This document shows, one piece after another, positions 1 to 5,382 of a stretch of 5,871 bases of DNA. This stretch comes from Candidatus Firestoneibacteriota bacterium (GTDB taxonomy: Bacteria; Oederibacteriota; JAAXVQ01). A program made the position numbers and the translations under genes. The stretch covers positions 1 through 5,871 of the forward strand of contig JAAXVQ010000149.1 of assembly GCA_013335425.1 (NCBI GenBank). The letters run 5' to 3'. The notes under the pieces are model-generated. The model was given only the letters and a program-made list of their open reading frames with translations. It was not told the DNA's origin and ran no database searches. How positions within the stretch are numbered: the stretch's first letter is position 1; the number at the start of each line of letters is the position of its first letter.

Positions 1-15
1 ACGCTCTTCCGATCT
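1..15 (+). other. Residual Illumina TruSeq read-1 adapter (artefact)
   Basis: The first 15 bases, ACGCTCTTCCGATCT, are identical to the 3' end of the Illumina TruSeq universal (read-1) adapter. The AC before GCTCTTCCGATCT fits read 1, whereas the read-2 adapter has TG there. Genomic sequence therefore starts at about base 16. The window's left edge is the physical end of a contig with untrimmed adapter, and the residues these bases encode in the channel reading frame are not real. Confidence 0.93.
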
Positions 16-17
16 CT

Positions 18-617
18 ATCCCGTCTACGCCCCGTGAGTACACACCGGCCCAGGTCCTGCCCCGGGCGCAGGAACACAGCCCCAAAATCCTACAAGCCCG
101 TTTAGCCCTGGAGAGCGCCCGGGCGGAATGGCGGGGCGCGGTGAGCGGCTGGCTCCCCAATGTTTTCGCCGCCTATTCCCGGACCTGGCAGCGCCCTGAA
201 GCCGATAGCCGGCTTTGGGATATCCGTTGGCAGGCGCAATTGGGCGTCGAATGGAACGTTTTCAACGGGCTCAACCAGACCGCCGCCTGGCAACGCGCCG
301 ACGGTCATGTCCAAGGCGCGGAGGCCGCCCTGCAGGCCGCCCGGGCCGCGCTGGAACTGGAAGTGGAATCCGCCTTTTCCGATTACCAACAGGCCGCCGA
401 AAGCCTCCAATTGCAGGCAGCCAATGTCGCCTTGGCGGAAAAAAACCGTTTGATCGCCGAAGAAAAGTTTTCCTTGGGCATGCTCTCCCCGCTCGAGCTG
501 CAAAACGTTCAGTTGGAACACGCGCAAACCCATTGGAATTATCAGCAAGCGCTTTTTGATCACGCCCTGGCGGCCGCCGCACTCGACCGTCTCAGCGGCG
601 CCACCGACAAGGAGTAA
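18..617 (+). CDS. TolC-family outer membrane efflux channel, 5'-truncated (C-terminal half)
   Basis: This is the outer-membrane exit duct of the exporter encoded by the next three genes. The frame is open from the left edge (into the adapter) to TAA at 615-617, giving about 199 genuine residues against roughly 420-480 for the family. The visible part matches one complete outer-membrane efflux protein repeat. It opens with a helix like A-x-E-x-S-P-K-I-L-Q-A-R-x-A-L and reaches the typical WLPNVFAAYS strand near 150-180. Next come the WNVFNGL strand (roughly 254-274), a long Ala/Gln/Glu-rich helix, EEKFSLGMLSPLELQNVQ (about 460-513), and a closing ALDRLSGA just before the stop. Ending there marks it as the second (C-terminal) repeat. 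A start codon and signal peptide are not visible. A GTG at 141 lies inside the conserved repeat and is not a start. The family assignment is strong; the specific substrate system is unknown. Confidence 0.85.
   Translation: MPSTPREYTPAQVLPRAQEHSPKILQARLALESARAEWRGAVSGWLPNVFAAYSRTWQRPEADSRLWDIRWQAQLGVEWNVFNGLNQTAAWQRADGHVQGAEAALQAARAALELEVESAFSDYQQAAESLQLQAANVALAEKNRLIAEEKFSLGMLSPLELQNVQLEHAQTHWNYQQALFDHALAAAALDRLSGATDKE
609..614 (+). promoter_or_regulatory. Shine-Dalgarno AAGGAG of the adaptor gene
   Basis: AAGGAG lies 8 bases before the ATG at 623 and inside the last codons of the channel gene. It supports that ATG as the start and indicates that the adaptor is translated from the same mRNA. 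Confidence 0.7.
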
Positions 618-622
618 CCGAC

Positions 623-1810
623 ATGTCCAAAAAAACACTTTATCTCTCCGGCTTACTGTGGCTGCTCTTGGGCACCGCCTGCGGCGGTCCGACCGCCGTG
701 CCCACCTACACACTGCGCCTGCGCGACCTGGATTACCGCATCCTGGCCAGCTTCACAGTGAAAGACCCCGCACCGCTGACCATGGTCGCCGGCGACGGCG
801 GCACGGTCAAAGCGATTTTGGTCAAAGAAGGCGACAAGGTCAAGGCCGGGCAGGAGCTGGTGACGTTGGATGATTTCACGGCCAAGCAGAACTTGGCCAT
901 CGCGGGCAGTGAACTGGAAAACGTCCGCTTGAAAAAACAAAACGCCGGCCAGGAACTGCTGCCCCAGCTCAAAGAACAGGCGGCCGAACAGCAGAAAAAC
1001 CTGGAAAACGCCCAGGCGGACTTGAACCGTTCCGAGATCCTGCTCCACCAGGGCGCCATTGCCCGGGTAGAGCTGGAACAGGCCCAGACCAAATACGCCA
1101 AAGCTTTGTCCGAGTACAACCAAACCCGCTATACGCTCGACTCCTTTTCCCAAAGCGGCGTCGGCGCCAAGTTAAAAGCCGAACTGGAGGAAAAAACCGC
1201 AAAATTCGCGCTGGCGCAAAAAACCCTGACCGACAAGCATCTCACCGCGCCCTATGACGCCGTCGTCAGCTCGATCCCGGCACAATTGGGGGCCAAAGTG
1301 CCCTCCAACGCGCCGATGATCGTGGTCATCGCGGACCATGTCCCCACCCTGGAGCTGGACATTGATCAAAAGGAGCTCCCCTTCCTGGCGCCGAACCTCC
1401 CGGCGGTCGTAAAATTCGACGCGCAGCCCGAAGTCAAAATCCAAGCGCATGTCGTCTACGTCTGTACGGACATCAACACCGACAAGGGTACCTGCCGTTT
1501 GCGCCTGCTGTTGGATCAAAAAAATGATTTTGTGAAATTCGGCATGAGCGGGACGGCCGAAATCACCGCCGCCGAGTACCGCCAGGTCATGGCCGTTCCG
1601 GCCAAGTTTGTGGAACGAAAACCGGAAGGCGCCACGGTTTGGGTTTGGGACGGACACCGGGCTTTGCGCCTGCCGGCGGAAGCCAAAAGCGTGGGTGAAC
1701 GCTGGGCCATCCTGAGCCGGCTGCCGGCGGGTACGAAACTGCTGGCTCCCGAAAAGGCCCTCCCGGTGGGTAAGATCAAACCCGGCAAGGAAGAGGACAT
1801 CCAGCCGTGA
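623..1810 (+). CDS. HlyD/MacA-type periplasmic adaptor (membrane fusion) subunit, probable lipoprotein
   Basis: This 395-residue adaptor should link the inner-membrane ABC permease to the TolC channel. The N-terminus has K3 K4, a hydrophobic stretch (residues 6-16) and LGTAC ending at C20. This fits the general lipoprotein signal pattern, although G at -3 is not the commonest residue. The first half-lipoyl domain is at about 58-84 (GGTVKAILVKEGDKVKAGQ). A long Gln/Glu/Lys/Ala-rich alpha-hairpin follows (about 85-205), then the second half-lipoyl strand LTAPYDAVVSSIPAQLGAKV split across 207-226. A beta-barrel occupies about 240-315 and a membrane-proximal domain about 320-383, with the family-typical MAVPAKFV. 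The length is normal for the family. The gene starts 5 bp after the channel stop and its TGA overlaps the permease GTG by 4 bp. MacA-like, DevB-like and other HlyD adaptors cannot be separated from sequence alone. Confidence 0.88.
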   Translation: MSKKTLYLSGLLWLLLGTACGGPTAVPTYTLRLRDLDYRILASFTVKDPAPLTMVAGDGGTVKAILVKEGDKVKAGQELVTLDDFTAKQNLAIAGSELENVRLKKQNAGQELLPQLKEQAAEQQKNLENAQADLNRSEILLHQGAIARVELEQAQTKYAKALSEYNQTRYTLDSFSQSGVGAKLKAELEEKTAKFALAQKTLTDKHLTAPYDAVVSSIPAQLGAKVPSNAPMIVVIADHVPTLELDIDQKELPFLAPNLPAVVKFDAQPEVKIQAHVVYVCTDINTDKGTCRLRLLLDQKNDFVKFGMSGTAEITAAEYRQVMAVPAKFVERKPEGATVWVWDGHRALRLPAEAKSVGERWAILSRLPAGTKLLAPEKALPVGKIKPGKEEDIQP

Positions 1811-3015
1811 AGCTCCCCTATGAATTGATGATCGCCCTGCGCTTTTTAATCAAAGGGCGTTCCCAGACGATATTGATTATTGCCGGCATCGCCGCGGGCG
1901 TAGCCGTGCAATTTTTTCTTTCTTCCCTGATGAGCGGGCTGCAACGCAGCCTCATCGACCGCACCGTGGGTGCCGCCCCGCAAATCACGATCCTGCCGGT
2001 GGATGTCACGCCGCAGCCGATTCTCTCCAGCCTCGCCCGACCGGCCACCAACCGCGAGCCCCAATTTATCGAACGCAGCGAGCTTTTGTCCTGGCAGCAG
2101 TACGCCGATTTTTTCCGCCGCGTGCCGGGCATCACCGCCGTGGCGCCGGTGATCAACGGCGCGGCGAACGTGGAACGCGGCGGTGCTTCCGTGGCCGTGG
2201 CCGTGAAGGGCCTGGAACCGGAAGGCGGTTTCGCCATTTACAAGATAGCGCAGAAAATCGTGGCGGGCAGGCCGGCCCTGGCGTCGGACACGGCCCTGAT
2301 CGGCAAAACCCTGGCCTCCCGGCTGCGGCTGGGTCCCGGCGACCCCATCACCTTGACCAACCGCCGCGAAGGCGGCATCACGCTGCTGGTAGGCGGCGTC
2401 TTCGATCTGGGAACCCAGTCGGCGGAAAACCTGGTCTTCATCTCGCTCGATCGGGCGAAAAGCCTCTTCGGCTTGAGCGGCATCTCCACGATTGAACTGC
2501 AGACCGCGGACGTCTTTGCCGCCTCGAGTTTAGCCGCCCGCTACGCCGGGGAGTTCAACCGCATCAAGCTGGAGTCCTGGGAAGAAAAAAACGCCTCGCT
2601 GCTGCAGGCCCTGCGCAGCCAAAGTTCTTCCACGAGCATTATCGAGTTCTTCATCTTGTTCAGCATCACCCTGGGGATTGCCAGCGTGCTGGGCATCTCG
2701 GCCGTGCAAAAATCCCGGCAGCTAGGCATTTTAAAAGCCATGGGCGCCACGGACTTAAGCGCGTTTTTGCTCTTCCTCTGGCGGGGGTTGCTGCTGGGCG
2801 TAGTCGGCGCCGCGCTCGGCACCCTGCTGGGGTATGGTCTCGCCCTGCTTTTTATGGCCACCGCCGGAAAAACCCTCAGCTTTAGTTTCGACCTGGCTCC
2901 GGTCTATCTGGTCACCCCGGCGCTGCTCGCGCTGGCAGCCTCTACCCTGGCCACGCTGCTGCCGGCCCGCAAGGCCTCGCGGCTCTCCCCGGTGGAGGTG
3001 ATCCGCAATGCCTGA
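1807..3015 (+). CDS. ABC transporter permease, LolC/E-MacB (FtsX-like) type
   Basis: This 402-residue inner-membrane subunit has the type VII ABC layout. TM1 is at about 20-40 and a periplasmic domain of some 230 residues (about 45-275) follows. TM2 is at 277-299, TM3 at about 319-348 and TM4 at 366-386. The cytoplasmic loop after TM2, QKSRQLGILKAMGA (301-314), is the conserved FtsX-domain segment that couples to the ATPase. The C-terminus, LLPARKASRLSPVEVIRNA, is typical of MacB/LolC relatives. The N-terminus YELMIALRFL resembles LolC/LolE more than MacB. Unlike MacB, no nucleotide-binding domain is fused; it is encoded by the next gene. The start is GTG at 1807, overlapping the adaptor stop (GTGA), with GAGGA at 1793-1797 nine bases upstream. 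The ATG at codon 8 would remove part of the conserved N-terminus. One permease gene is present, so a homodimer is expected. Confidence 0.88.
   Translation: MKLPYELMIALRFLIKGRSQTILIIAGIAAGVAVQFFLSSLMSGLQRSLIDRTVGAAPQITILPVDVTPQPILSSLARPATNREPQFIERSELLSWQQYADFFRRVPGITAVAPVINGAANVERGGASVAVAVKGLEPEGGFAIYKIAQKIVAGRPALASDTALIGKTLASRLRLGPGDPITLTNRREGGITLLVGGVFDLGTQSAENLVFISLDRAKSLFGLSGISTIELQTADVFAASSLAARYAGEFNRIKLESWEEKNASLLQALRSQSSSTSIIEFFILFSITLGIASVLGISAVQKSRQLGILKAMGATDLSAFLLFLWRGLLLGVVGAALGTLLGYGLALLFMATAGKTLSFSFDLAPVYLVTPALLALAASTLATLLPARKASRLSPVEVIRNA
2994..3002 (+). promoter_or_regulatory. Extended Shine-Dalgarno of the ATPase gene
   Basis: GGAGGTGAT is a nine-base match to the conserved 16S anti-Shine-Dalgarno end (AUCACCUCC). 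It lies 5 bases before the ATG at 3008. It sits inside the permease coding region (codons for VEVI), so the same bases encode the conserved permease tail and initiate the ATPase. Confidence 0.75.
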
Positions 3016-3760
3016 GATCATTTTGGAAACCAAAGAGCTGGTGAAAATCTACGGCGATGCCGCGAAGACCCAGGTCCTTTTCGGGGTGAACGTTAAGATC
3101 GAAACCGGCACCTTCACCTCGCTGATCGGCCCGTCGGGTTCGGGTAAAAGCACCTTTTTAAACTGCATCAGCCTGCTGGAGCCCCCCACCGGAGGAGACA
3201 TCCTCATCAGCGGACGCTCGGTCGCACAGATGTCCCGCGCGGAAGTGGCCGGGTTCCGCAACGCCACCGAAGGCTTTGTTTTTCAATTTCACAACCTGCT
3301 GCCAGAATTCACGGCCCTGGAAAACATTTTAATGCCCGCCTGGATCAGCGGGGGGCGGCCCTCGGTCGATACCCGCAAGCACGCGCTGGCCTTGCTGGAA
3401 CGCATCGGCATACTCAAGTCCAAGGACAAATACCCCAGCCAACTCTCCGGCGGTCAGCAACAACGCGTGGCCATCGCCCGCGCGCTCATCAACCGTCCCC
3501 AATTGATTTTCGCCGACGAACCCACCGGCAACCTCGACCGCGAGAGCGGGCGGGAAGTCCTCGATCTTTTCCGACAAATCATGCGGGAAGAAAAAACCAC
3601 CCTGATTATGGTCACCCACGACCGGGAGATCGCCCTGACCGCGGATCGCGTGTTGGAATTGGTGGACGGAAGGATCTGCCGCAGTTTCTCCATTGCCGCG
3701 CTGGGCCTGGACGAATCCCGCCGCTTGCTTGAAGACCGCTCCTGCACGGTGCAAAATTAG
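3008..3760 (+). CDS. ABC transporter ATP-binding protein, LolD/MacB-type
   Basis: This 250-residue cytoplasmic ATPase should power the exporter. All nucleotide-binding motifs are intact: Walker A GPSGSGKST (41-49), Q-loop Q93, signature LSGGQQQR (146-153), Walker B LIFADE with catalytic E171 (166-171), D-loop NLD (175-177) and switch H204 in VTHD. The segment around the Q-loop, FQFHNLLPEFTALEN, closely resembles the LolD lipoprotein-release ATPase. That fits the LolC/E-like permease. Beyond the usual end of the domain there is a tail of about 25 residues (226-250) with no recognised motif. The start overlaps the permease end by 8 bp and has a very strong ribosome binding site. This is the last gene of the operon; its TAG stop lies inside the hairpin at 3757-3782. 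The family is certain, but a role in lipoprotein sorting is not shown. Confidence 0.93.
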   Translation: MPEIILETKELVKIYGDAAKTQVLFGVNVKIETGTFTSLIGPSGSGKSTFLNCISLLEPPTGGDILISGRSVAQMSRAEVAGFRNATEGFVFQFHNLLPEFTALENILMPAWISGGRPSVDTRKHALALLERIGILKSKDKYPSQLSGGQQQRVAIARALINRPQLIFADEPTGNLDRESGREVLDLFRQIMREEKTTLIMVTHDREIALTADRVLELVDGRICRSFSIAALGLDESRRLLEDRSCTVQN

Positions 3761-3782
3761 CCCGGCATCATCGCCGGGCTAA
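3753..3782 (-). terminator. Intrinsic terminator reading on the minus strand, at the convergent junction
   Basis: TTAGCCCGGC (3757-3766) and GCCGGGCTAA (3773-3782) form a perfect 10-bp stem around the six-base loop ATCATC. The AAAA at 3753-3756 becomes UUUU directly after the stem in a minus-strand transcript. The hairpin therefore has terminator form for the 3840-4367 gene, which ends 57 bases before the stem. In the plus direction the stem is followed by CCCGAG with no U-tract, so termination of the exporter operon here would be weaker or need another factor. Confidence 0.65.
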
Positions 3783-3839
3783 CCCGAGACGCACAACAGC
3801 CCCCAAGATCCGTTCGCTGCCGGCTCATTCGCAGGCTGT

Positions 3840-4367
3840 TTACTTCCAGGTCAAGATCCACTTGCCTTTCGCAGGTATCTGCAGCTTGATCTCCTGATAC
3901 CCCATGAGCTCCCAAATCCCGATCATGAAGCCGCCGATTTTCTCGGTGACGACCATGGGCATGTCCAGCCACCCTTCGGCCTCCAGTTCAACCCGGTCAT
4001 CGGAAAGTTTGACGATGGGGTTGCCGCTGTCGGCGTAGGTTTTCCACATGGCGGGATACGTCTTGACGACCACACCCAAGCTGGCCACGTTCAAGAAAAA
4101 CTTATAGATGCCGGTCAATTGGATTTTGGATTCATAGCGCCCCAACTCCCGAATGGGATGGGGATGCTTGGGAAAAAGATGACCGGCGGCTTTGGTGATA
4201 AGTCCGGTCAGGGAATCAACCTCGATGAACTTGCCGGGAAGGCCGGTGTGATAAATAACAAGTTCCTCGGGCGTGAGGTCGGCCAGAAATTTGGCTTCAG
4301 TTTCCTTCCCCAGCCGTGCGAATAGTTCCCGCATAACGGTCAAAATAGTGCCTTTGAGCTTGGGCAT
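3840..4367 (-). CDS. Hypothetical soluble protein, possibly DUF2378-like sensor fold
   Basis: This is a 175-residue protein with no signal peptide and no clear membrane span. The start is ATG at 4365-4367, supported by GAGGT on the minus strand (4377-4381) nine bases upstream. The N-terminal half is helical in character (MRELFARLGKETEAKFLAD, 12-30) with LTPEELVIY at 31-39. The second half has TGIYKFFLNVASLG (85-98), YPAMWKTYADSGNP (104-117) and GGFMIGIWELMGYQEIKLQ (145-163). The order of an 'AMWKxY..GNP' block, a beta segment and a 'G..IGIWELMGY' helix recalls small ligand-binding regulators such as the DUF2378/TIGR02265 group or heme-NO-binding/V4R-type folds. This is a weak resemblance, not an assignment. 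The gene stands alone between a MITE-like element and the terminator, so context gives no function. It is very likely a real gene. Confidence 0.8.
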   Translation of the reverse strand: MPKLKGTILTVMRELFARLGKETEAKFLADLTPEELVIYHTGLPGKFIEVDSLTGLITKAAGHLFPKHPHPIRELGRYESKIQLTGIYKFFLNVASLGVVVKTYPAMWKTYADSGNPIVKLSDDRVELEAEGWLDMPMVVTEKIGGFMIGIWELMGYQEIKLQIPAKGKWILTWK

Positions 4368-4395
4368 GGTTGCTTTACCTCTTTCCCGGTTTCCG

Positions 4396-4414
4396 CTAGG
4401 AGCCTGTCGGACTT
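4396..4414 (+). repeat. Left terminal inverted repeat of the MITE-like element
   Basis: CTAGGAGCCTGTCGGACTT is the exact reverse complement of 4529-4547. A 19-of-19 match at a spacing of 114 bases is not expected by chance in a window of this size. Confidence 0.85.
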
Positions 4415-4472
4415 AAATCTTCGAAAGATCCAAATACCGCTCCGAATGGCTCACGAATAAAGGTGCCTGTGT

Positions 4473-4501
4473 GTTATCCCCCTTTTGCAAAGGGGGATAA
4501 C
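4473..4501. repeat. Nested palindrome inside the MITE-like element
   Basis: GTTATCCCCCTTT (4473-4485) pairs perfectly with AAAGGGGGATAAC (4489-4501) around the three-base loop TGC, giving a 13-bp stem. It has no T-run on either side, so it does not look like an intrinsic terminator. Together with the terminal repeats it would let the whole element fold as a long hairpin, as DNA or RNA. Confidence 0.75.
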
Positions 4502-4507
4502 GGCGCT

Positions 4508-4513
4508 ATTATA
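4508..4513 (-). promoter_or_regulatory. Candidate -10 box in the MITE-like element, facing the 3840-4367 gene
   Basis: On the minus strand this reads TATAAT, a perfect sigma-70 -10 hexamer about 140 bases before the start of the 3840-4367 gene. No good -35 box stands 16-18 bases upstream; the bases there come from the right terminal repeat (GTCGGA-like). A transcript from here would carry the nested hairpin in its 5' leader. The single motif match makes this a weak candidate. Confidence 0.25.
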
Positions 4514-4528
4514 CCCTCTCTGAGGAGA

Positions 4529-4547
4529 AAGTCCGACAGGCTCCTAG
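4529..4547 (-). repeat. Right terminal inverted repeat of the MITE-like element
   Basis: AAGTCCGACAGGCTCCTAG is the exact reverse complement of the left copy at 4396-4414. Confidence 0.85.
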
Positions 4548-4626
4548 CCTTTACTGATCGGCCAAACTGGGGGTGTTTTCAATTTTCTCAATTTGCCTGA
4601 GGCAAGATGCCGGGCACGAAGTTAAA

Positions 4627-5289
4627 TTACGGGGTTTGCGCGGGCGCTTCCATGCCCAAAACCAGGGCCGGCTTTTGGCTGAAGTGATCGTGAAGTCCAT
4701 ACACTGCCAGAAAAATCAGGCCCGCGAAACCGACAAGCACCAGGACCTGCGCCAAAGTGATCCGCTGGATCGCCTGCTTGGACTGGGGCTCACAAACCTC
4801 CCCGGGGCAGTAGCGGGCATTTTTTCCGTAAAACCACGGGTAGACTTTGCACCCCAGGCAGATCCCAAACGAAGTTTCAAAGAAAAGAAAAACCAGGCAG
4901 ATCATGCAAATAAGCCCGTTGATCGGGCTGTGCAGGTTGAGCACCACCAATTGAACGAACATGGCCGACGCCAGCATGATGCCGATGATCCAGGCGAATT
5001 TTTTCTGCGCCGCGCCCACATACTCGGGCACTTGGTTGCGGACGATGAGACGCCCCAGGATCAACGTCGGCGAGAAGCGCGGATTGATCAAAACCCGCAC
5101 CAGAATGTCGATCAAGAAGATTGAAGTCGCGAATTTAAGCAGTCTAAAATCCCACCGAAAAATGACCACCATGACCGAAACCAGCATCAACACGAATAAA
5201 ATACCGGCTGCCGCGCGTATTTCCCGCTCGTTTAAAACCGGAACTTCATACCCTGCAACCGTTTCCCCGAACTTGAAAAAGTTGTTCAT
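4627..5289 (-). CDS. DUF4395-like multi-pass membrane protein with two cysteine pairs
   Basis: This is a 220-residue integral membrane protein with about five hydrophobic spans, at roughly 26-44, 48-66, 99-118, 123-138 and 178-198. The blocks VLNEREIRAAAG (18-29), NPRFSP (69-74), KKFAWIIG (96-103) and FGICLGCKVY (141-150) match the order and spacing I recall for the DUF4395 family, which has no established biochemical role. C144 and C147 form a CxxC at the end of the fourth span. A second pair, C161 and C166 in YCPGEVC, follows in the loop before span five. The four could form a thiol-redox or metal-binding site, which is inference. A further C128xxC131 lies within the membrane. The reading frame extends 12 codons upstream to a GTG, but ATG at 5287-5289 has AAAGGAG six bases before it and is the better start. 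Function is unknown. Confidence 0.85.
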   Translation of the reverse strand: MNNFFKFGETVAGYEVPVLNEREIRAAAGILFVLMLVSVMVVIFRWDFRLLKFATSIFLIDILVRVLINPRFSPTLILGRLIVRNQVPEYVGAAQKKFAWIIGIMLASAMFVQLVVLNLHSPINGLICMICLVFLFFETSFGICLGCKVYPWFYGKNARYCPGEVCEPQSKQAIQRITLAQVLVLVGFAGLIFLAVYGLHDHFSQKPALVLGMEAPAQTP

Positions 5290-5295
5290 GTACAA

Positions 5296-5302
5296 CTCCT
5301 TT
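5296..5302 (-). promoter_or_regulatory. Shine-Dalgarno that decides the start of the DUF4395-like gene
   Basis: On the minus strand AAAGGAG ends six bases before the ATG at 5287-5289. The more upstream GTG (5323-5325) would read through this site and has no comparable purine-rich sequence close to it, so the 220-residue form is favoured. Confidence 0.7.
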
Positions 5303-5382
5303 ACCAAAGTAAGAGATAAAACCACAAAACATCAAATCTGCAAAACAACCCCGTTTTTAACTTGTGCGGGAACTTGGAAAAA

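Larger units (their letters stand above)
4396..4547. mobile_element. MITE-like non-autonomous element, 152 bp
   Basis: Perfect 19-bp inverted repeats bound a 152-bp unit with no coding capacity. The interior holds a small hairpin (ATCTT/AAGAT, 4417-4429) and a strong G/C-rich hairpin (4473-4501). The outermost four bases on both sides are CTAG. Because CTAG is its own reverse complement it may be a target duplication, leaving a 144-bp element (4400-4543) with 15-bp inverted repeats. A CTAG duplication would fit the YTAR target known for IS5-group elements, but the mobilising family is not established. It lies between the 4627-5289 and 3840-4367 minus-strand genes, 28 bp before the latter's start codon. 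Confidence 0.7.

Noticed and set aside
653..1153. Antisense open frame opposite the adaptor gene
   Set aside because: It is a codon-bias shadow in GC-rich sequence. The plus strand carries a complete, recognisable HlyD-type domain order.
4593..4605. TTGCC-TGA-GGCAA hairpin just after the DUF4395-like gene as a terminator
   Set aside because: The stem is only five base pairs, and neither side has a run of T directly after it. It is too weak to call.
4573..5124. Plus-strand open frame opposite the DUF4395-like gene
   Set aside because: The translation is charged and featureless, whereas the minus strand encodes clear membrane spans and family motifs with a good RBS.
5352..5370. CCCG...CGGG pairing after the coiled-coil gene as a minus-strand terminator
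   Set aside because: It has only a four-base stem with a loop of more than ten bases and an interrupted T-tract (GTTGTTTTG), so it is below what can be supported.
5290..5382. Promoter for the DUF4395-like gene
   Set aside because: The region is AT-rich and has TTG-containing hexamers (for example TTGATG on the minus strand), but no -35/-10 pair with correct spacing matches well enough to choose one.
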